A stretch of DNA of 64,000 nt from Ophioderma brevispina (Eukaryota; Echinodermata; Ophiuroidea; Amphilepidida; Ophiodermatidae): assembly GCA_023653785.1 (NCBI GenBank), contig JAMKCH010005320.1, positions 1-64,000 on the forward strand, read 5' to 3'. The translations under genes were made by a program, and so were the position numbers. Below the pieces are notes generated by a model. It was not told the DNA's origin, did not search any database, and saw only the letters and a program-made list of their open reading frames with translations. This document shows, piece after piece, positions 45,011-55,062 of the stretch (position 1 is the stretch's first letter; every line of letters starts with the position of its first letter).

Positions 45011-45225
45011 CAGTGGCATAACCAGACATTTTCATTAGGGGAGGCAGGAGAAACAATGTAATTGTGGGGATGGATTTTGCAAAGATGAACATCAGATGAA
45101 CGCAGGATATTGTTAATACTATCAATTTATTACTTTTCCTGATCTCATTTGGGGGAATGGGGGCAAAATAATTAAGGATTTTGAGTGGAGGTTCCCCTCC
45201 CCATGCAACTGGTTTTATTTGATGC
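45011..45225. mobile_element. probable MITE with CAGTGGCATAACC start
   Basis: The CAGTGGCRTA terminus is shared with 19752, 24840 and 42284. The right side (CCCCTCCCCATGCAACTGG) is only a weak inverse of the left (CCAGA, GGGGAGGC). Boundaries are approximate. Confidence 0.4.
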
Positions 45226-45472
45226 AAACAAGTAGTATACCAACCACAATTTCAGTACAGATGTTGAGTTTACTTGAAGGCCCATCAGACTTTAAAGAGA
45301 CATGAGAATTTCTGAGGATTCAAATTGCTATAAATTTGCGGTTGATTGGTTGTATATGGAATACCTACTGACAACAAAGTAGAAAAAAATAAGGCATGAA
45401 CTTACCTACTGTCCTAATCAGCTCTAATCGGCCCTGTAGAGAAGCATGTTAAGATTTTATTTTTGTATTATG

Positions 45473-45815
45473 TTAAAGGTGCGTGTTCCGATCGTCTTTG
45501 GGACCACCTGATTTACCCGGAAGTAGTATCGATTTTGATATCAGATGAAAGGCCATATTTTTCTCATTGTCGTCCCGAAATTTGAGCCCTCAAATCCATT
45601 TCATTCCCAAGATATAAACAAAAAACCAGCGTTTTAGTGGTTAACCATCAATATTAGCACGTTATTGAATAGGGCTTTGCAACATGCATTATTGCGTCTA
45701 CCATCAAAACCGCAAGTCTGTTTCCCACGGTACTTGATGGGGTGTATGTACAAGTGCCAGGCTCTCATATCATGTAGAGAACACAATATACATAAATCGG
45801 AACAAGCACCTTTAA
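45473..45815. mobile_element. TTAA-flanked MITE, 16-bp TIRs
   Basis: The left end TTAAAGGTGCGTGTTCCGAT (45473-45492) and right end ATCGGAACAAGCACCTTTAA (45796-45815) are inverted copies with one mismatch. TTAA at both ends fits piggyBac-type target duplication. It has no coding capacity and is intronic in the F-box/LRR gene. Confidence 0.7.
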
Positions 45816-45842
45816 TATTCCATATATTCTTGCCTGTCATTT

Positions 45843-46192
45843 TTATCCCCCTGGCTTGAAAAGCAGTAGGGGGATATTGCGAGAGTGCGCATGTCCGTAT
45901 GTGTATTTGTGTTTGTTTGTTTTCCAGTTTGGTCAGGTTTTCGTTTTCAGGTCTTCTTCAGAAAGTTGACCGATTTAAACCAGACTTGGTGTTAAGGTGC
46001 AATATTTATTTATTTAATCTTTCTTTACAGTCTATGACCTTTGACATCATCCACATATGAAGGAACCCCTACTGCATATTAACCCCAAATCTGGTTTAAA
46101 TCGGACTTAAACTTTTCGAAGGAGACATGAAATACGTACGGACATGCACGCTATCGCAATATCCCCCTATGCTTTTCAAGCCGGGGGATAAT
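45843..46192. mobile_element. MITE with ~60-bp TIRs (CCCCCTGGCTTGAAAAGCA type)
   Basis: The left arm ATCCCCCTGGCTTGAAAAGC, then GGGGGATATTGCGAGAG and CATGTCCGTATG, is matched by a right arm reading CGTACGGACATGC, CTATCGCAATATCCCCC and GCTTTTCAAGCCGGGGGATA. This gives about 60 bp of inverted sequence. Left ends of the same family are embedded in both long copies of segmental repeat D (24225 and 41515). The right end is duplicated at 46639 by the tandem duplication. Confidence 0.8.
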
Positions 46193-47103
46193 AAAAAATC
46201 TGGCTCTGCTTCTGGTACATAACAAGCTGTACCATACTAATTTAGTCCGTGTAGTATTTTCATTTTGACCCTCTGTTTACTGCAGAGTGTGTGGGGAGTG
46301 GAATTGATTAATAAAGAGCAATTCTTTGCTTAAAACTCTTAACGTCAAACCTGGTGGTATCAACATGCACGTCCACCTTCGCTACACCACTGGCTGAAGG
46401 CAAATTGTTTTGTTAGGTTTATGCAGCCCAGATTTTCAAACATAAGGATGTGCTACAGAACTCCTTTTGGGACAAGAAATTTAAAGGGGGATGGCCCGAT
46501 TTAAGGATATGAAGTTTTCATCTTGATAGATTGGCCTTCACTCCAAAACCCCACCTGTAATGTTTCGCGCCGATATTTCAATCCGTTCTGATACGAGATC
46601 TAAAAACGTGATTTTCTATTTTTTTTTTTTTTTTTTTTCGCTATCGCAATATCCCCCTATGCTTTTCAAGCCGGGGGATAATAAAAAATCTGGCTCTGCT
46701 TCTGGTACATAACAAGCTGTACCATACTAATTTAGTCCGTGTAGTATTTTCATTTTGACCCTCTGTTTACTGCAGAGTGTGTGGGGAGTGGAATTGATTA
46801 ATAAAGAGCAATTCTTTGCTTAAAACTCTTAACGTCAAACCTGGTGGTATCAACATGCACGTCCACCTTCGCTACACCACTGGCTGAAGGCAAATTGTTT
46901 TGTTAGGTTTATGCAGCCCAGATTTTCAAACATAAGACTGTGCTAAGAATCCTTTTGGGACAAGAAATTTAACGGGGGATGCCCGATTTAAGGAATGAAG
47001 TTTCATTCTTATAGATGGCCGTCACTCCAAAGACCCACCTGTAATGTTTCGCTGCCGATATTCCAATCGTTACTGATACGAGATCTAAAAACGCTGATTT
47101 CTA
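46149..47103 (+). repeat. ~490-bp tandem duplication containing an F-box exon-2 fragment
   Basis: 46149-46446 and 46639-46936 are identical for 298 bp, then the copies continue as alignable but indel-rich sequence to about 46615 and 47103. They are joined by a T-run of about 20. Each copy holds the right end of the preceding MITE, then CTCTGTTTACTGCAG and about 100 bp resembling the start of F-box exon 2 (GAGTGGAATTGATTAATAAAG, CTGGTGGTATCAAC), and then repeat X. So a third, truncated F-box/LRR paralogue sits in the intron of the intact gene. Confidence 0.8.
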
Positions 47104-47340
47104 AGCACCAGGAGACTGTTGTCGAAGTAATATTGGTCGACCAAAAATAGGGCACATTTTCCGCTCATAACTTCCAAACCAAACAACCTTTGACTCTAAA
47201 AATTTCACAGGGGTTTTTCAAAAAAAAATGAGAACAAATAAGCAGCTTTCTTTGTACCAAAAATGTTGACACGTCCGGTAAATCTGGGGCTTCTGCGGAC
47301 AGGCTATTAGCGATCGGGGCCATTGGACTTTAAGTTATGT
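47015..47340 (+). repeat. repeat family X, copy 2
   Basis: Blocks in order: GATGGCCGTCACTCCAAAGACCC, CTGATACGAGATCTAAAAACG, AATATTGGTCGACCAAAAATAG, CTCATAACTTCCAAACCAAAC and GGCTATTAGCGATCG. It follows the truncated exon 2, just as copy 3 follows the intact exon 2, so X was probably copied with the gene's 3' end. Confidence 0.7.
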
Positions 47341-47810
47341 GCAACTTACTTGGGTTAGTTTCGTAACAGAAAAGTAAAATTTGGGCAAGAATGTTTCTTT
47401 CATAAAATGGTAAACCAAACATCATGCATCAATGGCGAGTCTCTTTTAGAAGGCATTTACACATACCACCTTCCAGGGACGCCAAGAGAATGGTGGGGCC
47501 CGGAGGGGACCTTGGAGTTTGGGGCCCACCGGCCGCGAAGACCAGGTTATTCAATTAGATGGGTCCTATATTTTCTTGTACGGGGGCCCCCTTGGACCCA
47601 GGGCCAAGTACCCCTTTGACCCTCTCTTGGAGGTATGCCAGATCCAATGCAAGTTCCCCCAGAAATTACTTCTACCAAGGAATTCCAAGTTCAAACTGAA
47701 GCAGATTGCCAGATTTTAGTCATTATGTCATTGTCATTTTGCCTCTGAATCATTTTGCTCATGCCCATCCACCCACACATGCAACTCCATGCCGTGTGTA
47801 GACAAACACC
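47341..47810. other. intronic spacer, unrecognised
   Basis: A G/C-rich stretch near 47480-47620 (GGTGGGGCCCGGAGGGG, GGGGGCCCCCTTGG) is partly self-complementary. The overlapping frames there are compositional. Confidence 0.35.
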
Positions 47811-48121
47811 GGGGCGGGGGCACTCAACTTTTTTTGGTAGGGATGTGCGGCCCGATTTCTGAACTTGGGGCTTGTGAACTGATTTTGTCTCCGAAAGTAG
47901 GGGCTTGGGAACTGAAATTTTGAGTAATATGCAGGCTTGGTAACTGAAGTTTAGCTAAAATTTAGCTCCTGAGGCAAATATTTTCCCAAAAGGGGACCTT
48001 AGGAACTGAATTATGCTTCAACTGGGGGGTCTTTGGAACTGCTTTAGAGACACGAAATGGGGGTCTTAAGGGCTGCATATACCCGTACCACTTTCCAATG
48101 TCAGTGCCCCCATACCCCCGA
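47811..48121. mobile_element. TIR element with 'GGGCACT' ends and internal GAACTGA repeats
   Basis: The left end CGGGGCGGGGGCACTCAAC matches the inverse of the right end, which reads GTCAGTGCCCCCATACCCCCG. The interior repeats GGGGCTTGGGAACTGAAATT-like units about five times at roughly 35-45 bp spacing. It lies 120 bp upstream of F-box exon 2. Confidence 0.65.
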
Positions 48122-48239
48122 GAAAAAGATGCAGAAAGTTTCAGCTTATATTTTCTGTGCAAATATAAGTTTAATAATCTGGCTACATTTGTGTAAGTTG
48201 CTCACACAGTGCTCATTTTTATGACCCCTTTTACTGCAG

Positions 48240-49077
48240 AGTGTGCCAAGAGTGGAATCGACTAATAAAGACCGACTCCTTGTGGAAAACGATTAACCTC
48301 ATCCCTAGTGGCATCAACTTGCACAAAACATGGCCGTCTTTGCAGCAGTACTTCACTAGTTCTCTCACAACACTCTGTATTGGATTTCAGCGCTACTGTA
48401 GTCGGAAAACATTGACAATAACAAGTCAATTGATGAGGAAGATAAGAAGTACCTGTGTGAATTTGGAGGAACTGACTTTAATGAGGATAAATTTAGACCA
48501 TGTGAAATCGAACTCACTGCCTAAAAGTCTACTTGAGCTGCAGCTTATTGGAAGCATGTTACCTCTCCATTGGTTTCGTACTGCTGGGGCTAGTAGGAAT
48601 CTCAAAAAACTTAGACGTTTGAAAATGAAAGAACATACATATCAAGGTCTTGGTGGAATGGATTTCTTAAGAGAATCAGATGCATTTCCAAACCTCCAAG
48701 AGTTGTCTATCGTCAATGGCCCATTACTCTGCTCTTGCGGAAATAGTCTTGACACAGCTGATTCCCGTACGCAAAACCTGATCAACAACTTCACTAATAA
48801 CTGCCAAGAATTGAGCATTTTTGAGTTAGATTATGGTTGGATTAGTGACACATGTTTAGAAATTTTATCACACAAATTAACTAAGCTCAAGTGCATTAGT
48901 TTAAATAATTGCACAGGTTTCAGTGAAGATGGTGTTATCGAGCTGAAAAGAATAACTTCTCTAGAAACCTTGCACGTTATCAGGTGTCGCGCTCTGAGTG
49001 AAGAATCGGGCAGGAGGCTACAAAGACATTTTAACAGACTCTGTAGTTTTGAAATGATCCCTTTTGAAAAGGACTAG
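48240..49077 (+). CDS. F-box/LRR protein, coding exon 2 (leucine-rich repeats)
   Basis: A 278-codon uninterrupted exon that starts after TTTTACTGCAG and ends at TAG 49075-49077. It completes the F-box (VCQEWNRLI, DSLWKTINL) and then encodes degenerate leucine-rich repeats: NLEELTLMRINL, SLLELQLIGS, NLKKLRRLKM, NLQELSIVNG, ELSIFELDYGWISDTCLEIL, LKCISLNNCTGFSEDGVIEL and SLETLHVIRCRALSEES. The LNNCTGFSEDG form matches the cysteine-containing LRR type of FBXL proteins. The total protein would be about 326 residues, short for an FBXL. The repeats should form the substrate-binding face. The 3.8-kb intron is full of MITEs. Dead paralogues at 4388-4585 and 7544-8373 show recent family turnover. Repeat X begins about 20 bp after the stop; no standard AATAAA signal is seen before it. 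Confidence 0.9.
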
Positions 49078-49094
49078 AATCGGGAAGATTTTAA

Positions 49095-49385
49095 TTAAAG
49101 GAGAATGGCCTTCATTCCAAAACCCCATCTGTAAAGTTTCGCACCCATATTTCAATCCGTTTTGATGCGAGAGCTAAAAACGTGATTTTGTAAGCCTCAT
49201 AGAGTACTGTGTAGAATTAATATTGGTCGACCAAAATGGGGCACATTTTCGCTCATAACTTCCAAACCAAACATCCTTTGGCTTAGTAGCTTTCTTCTGA
49301 TACCAAAATGTTGACCACTTCCGGTAAAATCTGGGGCTTCTGGGGACGAGGCTATAAGCGATCAAGCCATGGACCTTTAACATTA
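49095..49385 (+). repeat. repeat family X, copy 3
   Basis: It begins just after the F-box/LRR stop codon with TTAAAGGAGAATGGCC and TTCATTCCAAAACCCC and ends with GCTATAAGCGATCAAGCCATGG. It may contribute the 3' untranslated region of the gene. Confidence 0.7.
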
Positions 49386-49558
49386 AATTCATACTTGAGT
49401 CTCTCTAAAGAGGCTGCTGCACAGTGGCCAGTTACCAGTGACCTTTTGCATATTATATTACACTTAAAAATATTTCTGTTATTTGATTGGTGGATACTAT
49501 ATTACGTGTCATAAAATATTTGACACTATGGAACATGTCCTTCTATGCTGTTGTTTTG

Positions 49559-49703
49559 TTGTCCCCATTGGGGGGCTAGGGGAAAACCAAGTGTAAATTC
49601 ATAATCTTATTCATTTTCAAGAAAATGTGTAAGTTTTATTTGTGGGATCAGACAGTTTTATGAATTTACACTTGGATTTGCCCTAGCCTCCCGATGGGGA
49701 CAA
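49559..49703. mobile_element. 145-bp foldback MITE
   Basis: TTGTCCCCATTGGGGGGCTA followed by GGGGAAAACCAAGTGTAAATT at the left is inverted at the right as TTTACACTTGGATTTGCCCTAG then CTCCCGATGGGGACAA. The arms are about 45 bp with a few mismatches and the loop about 50 bp. Confidence 0.75.
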
Positions 49704-49820
49704 CATAATTTGTTATACAGTTGGTTATTTGGTCAAAGCCCCATAGTCTACTAGTTCCCCAAAATTTTATGGGAACTTTTTTTCCCTGCATCGCCCGTGC
49801 CTCATGGTGATTGATCTGAC

Positions 49821-49846
49821 CCAATCAGTGACCTGACCTTTGACAC
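49821..49846 (+). promoter_or_regulatory. CCAAT box and DR1-like site upstream of a candidate first exon
   Basis: CCAATCAG starts at 49821. TGACCTTTGACAC (49834-49846) is the inverse of GTGTCAAAGGTCA, a DR1-like nuclear-receptor site. Both lie within 100 bp of the ATG at 49914. Regulatory use is inference. Confidence 0.3.
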
Positions 49847-49913
49847 TGCATCGATCATATCATCTGTTTGTGTGTTTACATTTCACAATGTGCTGGGCAA
49901 TTTGTGACTGAAA

Positions 49914-50123
49914 ATGGACAATTTTGGGTTTCAGCTGGTTGTTGAAAAAGCACTGGAGCAATTACATGATGCCCTAGATAGTGCTCATACCATAAAACGA
50001 ATCAAATGTATAGCGAAATTCAAGAAATTTGTTTTGGGAGAGAGCCACGATTGGGTTGAGCCTCAAGTTGAGATGGCAGCTGACGTTCCATGGCAAGTTT
50101 GTTTATTAAAGAATATCAAATGA
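49914..50123 (+). CDS. candidate first exon of an unidentified gene
   Basis: The ATG at 49914 has a good context (GAAAATGG). It opens a frame that begins MDNFGFQLVVEKALEQL and continues with helix-favouring residues (HTIKRIKCIAKFKKFV), and stops at 50121-50123. Composition is typical of a helical-repeat or coiled protein rather than repeat DNA. If it is a spliced first exon, a GC-type donor (GGCAAGT, near 50092) would end it after VPW. I recognise no family and cannot place a second exon. Confidence 0.4.
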   Translation: MDNFGFQLVVEKALEQLHDALDSAHTIKRIKCIAKFKKFVLGESHDWVEPQVEMAADVPWQVCLLKNIK

Positions 50124-51513
50124 CAGAAATATTTTGTTATATAAAACACTCTAAATTCAACCAAAAGGGCAAAATATCCACTTTTGTGGATTTGTTCATA
50201 AAAAAGGCCAAACCCTTAGATAAACTCTGACAAAATAGTCCACTTTTTGGTGATAAGATGTTCAAAAGTCCAAAGAGGACCATTTCAGGGGGAGTTAGAT
50301 TCACTTCCCAAAAAAGTCCACTTGGGTCAAGTCCCACATCACTAAAATAATTCATGCATACGGCCTTGGTTAAGATAAAATAGAGCATTCAACCTAAAAG
50401 AAACAGATTACTAATACACTCAATGCTATAAATGACGGATTCAAGTCAAATTCTGAAACATTCGGTCAATATCAGTTTCACATAATGAAATTATCATTAA
50501 ACTTTATTTCAATAGCTTTGCATTTTTTGACTCGCCCTATATATGGATAGTCGTACAATTTTCTTTATACAGATACATACAACAGTGGAATACACACACA
50601 AACTAAAATTCCAATATAATAAATAGCTTTGTATGTACAACTTAACTTAGCTATACAGAAAGTATACAGAGTGACAAAAATTCTACACACAATAACTAGT
50701 GATTTTTTAGAATGGGATTGCACTTTCCAATGGAATGCCTAATTAAATTAGCCTGATTTTAAAGCAAAGGCTTACCATAGACCACTAAATAATACTCATA
50801 CTGCAAAAAATATATGCTTGGAAAGAAGCATTTGTAGAATCACATTGGAGGAGGAAGGATTACCCTTGGAGCCCCCCCCCCCCCACGGATAAATTGGCAA
50901 TTCAAGTAAAGCATTACAACATTAGCCTCTCCAAACCTATATTTGTTGGTTATATCCCTGATCCCAGAGGATGTATTGAGTCCATCCCACAATGTTTTGG
51001 GAAATTTCACTTCAATAAGGTCATATCAACACATAAAACCCTGACTTTCACTCATTTTAGCCCACAAAGTGCTAGCACTTAAGGATTGTTTATGTATGTT
51101 TATGATCCTTAACAAAACACTGTGGCTATTTCCTATACCAACAGTGTGTAACCGCTCAATGGGCTACAGAAACTTGCAACATTCTGCAAGGGCTTCCCAT
51201 CATTTCGAAGTAAAGAAACCAGTTCTTATTTTTAAATGTCCAGGACCTGCATAAAAATGCCTATATGGATAAACTATTCTGACTGCCATAATTCTCAATT
51301 TTGATTTTATTTTCAAGATTTTCACTCTTTACATTTATCAATAACATCTATTGGTCCATCTTACAGGACTCAATTGCTAGTAGACAGCAACCCTGCCCTA
51401 ACTCAACTCAAGATACCATTTTCCAACAATACGTTTGACATTGTATGGCTAAATCAAATTAACTTAAACAAATTTGTCATTATTTAGTTTTGTTTGGCAA
51501 ATTGATCGATATA
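50124..51513. other. unrecognised DNA, partly MITE-like
   Basis: 50150-50370 repeats AGTCCACTT and TCCACTTTT words and ends with CATGCATACGGCCTTGG, the inverse of the terminus at 26639; its left end is not clear. A C-run lies at 50873-50884. The rest is unrecognised. Confidence 0.35.
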
Positions 51514-51753
51514 AACTGCATTCCCAGTTCTGAATTCAATTCCTTGTGAGTGTATTATTATTAAATAAACCAAGATTAACTGATTTTAATTGTGTTTAAA
51601 TGCTTAGTTTCAATACAAAAATACACTTGCACTGGGATAAAATGGGTTTAGGTTAAAACCAAGGATAAACTAAGTTAAATCACAAATCAACTTAACCCTT
51701 TTGATATGAAAATTACATAATTTCAATTGGAATTCAGAACTGGGAATGCAGTT
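51514..51753. mobile_element. 240-bp element with perfect 24-bp TIRs
   Basis: The left arm begins AACTGCATTCCCAGTTCTGA and runs to 51537. The right arm, 51730-51753, is its exact inverse. Weaker pairing continues inside (TTAACTGATT against AAGTTAAATC). No coding capacity. Confidence 0.75.
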
Positions 51754-52183
51754 ACATTTGAAAAGTCATTCTATGAGTTATGTCAGCTCACCAAAGTTCA
51801 TTTGCAGAATGGAAAACAAGTATTGTTTGATGACTTGGTAACATTTCATTTTCACAAATTAGCATTTAAAGCGATTTTCAAAATTTCCTTTGAGGGCCTG
51901 CTACTGGTACCTGGTAACCAGTTTTATTACACCTTATAAATATTCATGAGATAATAGGCATAAGTGCTTCCATTTCATTGGTCAATTGTGCCGGACACAG
52001 GGATGATAAATTGAGCTATCGGTGAATTTGAGCTATTTCCCATGCGGTATTTTTTACTACTTTCCCTATATCATCGTACCCAGAGGCAAAAGGTATCTAT
52101 GTTAGCATTTTGTCACGCATTGTAGTTATTACGGTTCTCCTAGAAAGAAGGAACTTACTCGTTGTTAACAACAACAACACAAA
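51754..52183. other. spacer upstream of the KIAA1958/Crypton-like exon
   Basis: No gene is seen. The last 60 bp (CTCGTTGTTAACAACAACAAC) would be a 5' leader if the next exon was once transcribed. Confidence 0.35.
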
Positions 52184-52475
52184 ATGGCCGCCGCCAGTAG
52201 TTGGTCAGCGTCTTTGACAGACGACGAATTTGCTGCGTTAATACAAAATAAAGGTACACAAAACACGCGATTTGTCGTCCGGAAGGCTGTGAACAGTTTT
52301 TCAGACTAGTGTACGGAAAAAGGAAGTTCTCTTGCGGAAGCTGAAGTGCTAAATAGTGCCGACTTGGACGAGTTGTTGGGGCGATTTTCATGTAGGCAGG
52401 TTCGTAAACGGGATGGCGATTTTTAAAAGCCAAGTTACAGTCAACACGGTATGGTTAAAATTCTTATGCCCATTA
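52184..52475 (+). pseudogene. frameshifted N-terminal exon of a KIAA1958/Crypton-like (DUF3504 family) gene
   Basis: The ATG at 52184 (AAAATGGCC, good context) starts MAAASSWSASLTDDEFAALI, then QNKGTQNT and a KAVNSF segment before a TAG at 52308. After frame shifts the homology resumes as SSLAEAEVLNSADLDELLGRF, RKRDGDF, and then LKAKLQSTRYG near 52430-52460. This order (LTDxEF-xxLI-xxKxxxNT, then DLDELLxRFYxExRKxDG, then KxSLQSIRxGI) is the N-terminal region of the ZMYM/QRICH1/KIAA1958-like proteins derived from Crypton tyrosine-recombinase transposons. That match is from memory of the family pattern, not a search. Because at least two frame breaks are needed, I call it a broken copy, though one-base assembly errors could account for them. 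No recombinase catalytic part is seen downstream. Confidence 0.6.
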
Positions 52476-53959
52476 TCTCAAAAATATTTATAAGGTGTAA
52501 TAAAACAAATAGTGCAACTATTTTCCCTCCAACCATGTAGTATTTGTATACTACCTGTCCCAGGGCCGAGTCGTCGGCGGCTAAACCGACACCCCCAACG
52601 GGTTTCTAAAGGAAATCGGATGAGGAGGGTAGCTAGTTACCCTGGAATTTGTGTACCGTCGGGGCGCAGGGGCATTCCCCAGTTCCCCCTTCCCCCCCCC
52701 CCTTCCTGGCCAGAAGAAAAAGACTAGATTTGGTCAAAAAACTTACCAAATTTTAAATATTGGCGATTTGGGATAAAAATTCACTTTTCTCCACCCACCC
52801 CAGAAAATGAAGTCTGGCGTCGCCATTTTACCACATAAGTGAAATCCTATCAAAAGGTTTCATGGGCTAATTAAATGATAACCAGACGGCTCAGCATCCT
52901 AATGCAGAAATAACGGGAGTGGGTAGTTATTTACAATGGGATAGAGGATTTCAACTTTTTTCAGCCAAATAATTTGAATTCCCCTTAGCTCATTCAAAAA
53001 GTTTGCATTCCCACAAAATTTCTCCATTTTAAAAGTGGCGTTCCCCCCTTCTCTTGAAACTTCAGATTCCAACTTCTCACAATTTTTGTTTATCCCTAAA
53101 ATCCTCCACCTCCCCTGGCATAAATAATGGACAACCCCAAAATTTAAGAGAGGTACAAATTAGCGATGTTGTAAATATATACCTAAAAACTGATGTTTGA
53201 AAACTATGGATTGTGGAATCAAAATTAACTTCTTTAGACTGTACAAAGGGAATGATTTATGGCAACTATTGTTTTGAGAAGTGAGTGACAATCTTGTAAA
53301 CCACAATAAAAGTAGCCTTGTGTAATTGATAATATCACCTTGACAGTCATACTAAGGGTTGAGCACCAGAAAGGTGTAAATTGTGAGAGATACAAGGCAT
53401 CAGCCCCTCAACCCAGGAACTGGGTACAATGTCATGCTATATTTATTACTGCTATATAGCTCTATATTTTGACTTGTGTACTTTGGCTATGTTTACATTT
53501 TCATTCTATATTAAATTGTTAGTGATAATTGCAATCCAAATTCTTAGCATTTTCTATCCATAAGAATGATCTTTGATGATATAAGGGATTAATTCATGAT
53601 TGTCTTGCAAGAAGGTTGTAATAGGTTTGCAAAGCTGCCATTTGGCAGAAATTCCATATCAAACATACGATTATACAAGGACTTTGGTCATTGGCTGTTC
53701 AAATGGCTCTCCAGTGCAGAAATATTTCAAGAGCCACTCCCTCAAGCAAAATCAATATACTAAAAAGTGGAAACTTTTGCGAAGGTTTTATTTTCGCGAG
53801 TGAACATAAAAACCACAAAATAAAAAAACTCGAGGAAAATAACTTTTTCAATAGATTTGTATTGCATGATGGTCACTCCGTGAAATTAACTTCTCTCGCA
53901 TGGTCCAGTGCTATAAACATCACCCACTTGATTTTGTTTAGAAATCCGATGAGGGTAGC
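52476..53959. other. unrecognised DNA
   Basis: A block near 52610-52650 (AATCGGATGAGGAGGGTAGCTAGTTACCCTGG) recurs at 53943-53972 with small changes, so part of this interval is an old repeat. No gene is recognised. Confidence 0.4.
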
Positions 53960-54669
53960 TGGTTACCCTGGTAGAAACTAAAAAGAACTAACCTATGAGG
54001 GTGTGGCTCTGGAGAGCTAATTGCGGCCATCCAGTACATGACGTCCGGAAGGGCATTGGTAATATCTTTTGCTCCCATATAATTATAACACGCCGTTTTG
54101 CTATGATGTGAGGCAAATCAGGCACCCACTTGTTATCGGGACAAACCGGATATTACAACTTTGGTTTATTACTCTTAATGGCAGCCTCAGATGGATCACA
54201 TGGCAGCTATTACACTTACAACCCTTCTACACCCACCAAAAAAAACCTAAACCCCCTGTGCATACCATACTGATTGGCTAAAATGAATGCTATCTCATTT
54301 TGTGAGCCAATAAATGACATAAGAAGTAACGGTATACCTAAAAAAAAAGATTAGGGAAAAATATTTTAGAAGCGTTCATTTATTTAAAGGATGACTCAGA
54401 TTAAAAATAATTTTTTGTTGTTAGTTAGTAAAAACCAACCATTTTAAAATCAGTCTGATCCGTCCTGCTTTAAAAGGGAGGTGGCCGATTCACTCACACA
54501 GAACGACCGGATGGCCCTATTGACACCAGTCAGCACAGTTAGGCAGTGAGACTAGGCCTTTTGGGAACTACGCCAACCATGGACAGGCAGATGTGATGGA
54601 TGGCGCCATTAGCTCTGCAGAGCTGACACCCTTGTAGATCTTCTTTTTCATTCTACCAGGGTAAACCAG
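53960..54669. mobile_element. TIR element with CTGGTTACCCTGGTAGAA ends
   Basis: CTGGTTACCCTGGTAGAAAC near 53960 is inverted at 54652-54669 as TTCTACCAGGGTAAACCAG. The internal ~670 bp shows no recognisable frame. Since the left terminus also recurs near 52630, the family is multi-copy. Confidence 0.5.
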
Positions 54670-54769
54670 ATACCTAATTTGCGTAGTAATTGGAAAATAA
54701 GTAATCTAGAACTAAAAGATAGTGACCTAAAATACTTAATTCGAGTTAGAGATGAATTGGAGTTTCCGT

Positions 54770-54985
54770 TTTCATGCAGTTAACATTATGCACAGTATAA
54801 CAGTACAGTAGCATCCGTGTTTTAAAAAAACAAATCGGTCAGATTTTATAACAAAGTTGTGATTGTCATATGAAGTACATCGATTTGAGCCTGTTTGAAA
54901 TTTATGTTACACACGTGATTGTATGGAAAAGCGATTTGTTTGAAAATTGGAGTGTGCCCTTCATCGGGAAATTGAGGCAAACTTA
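54770..54985 (+). repeat. repeat family E, copy 2
   Basis: See 15730-15975; ordered blocks ACATTATGCACAGT, TTATAACAAAGTTGTGATT, CATATGAAG, TTGAGC and GATTTGTTTGAAAATTGGAG match. Confidence 0.55.
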
Positions 54986-55062
54986 ATGGTTGGATCATGT
55001 AAATAGTATATCAGAAAACAATGTATGGCTCAGGATGATTACTGGCAAAGGTATGAGGCATA

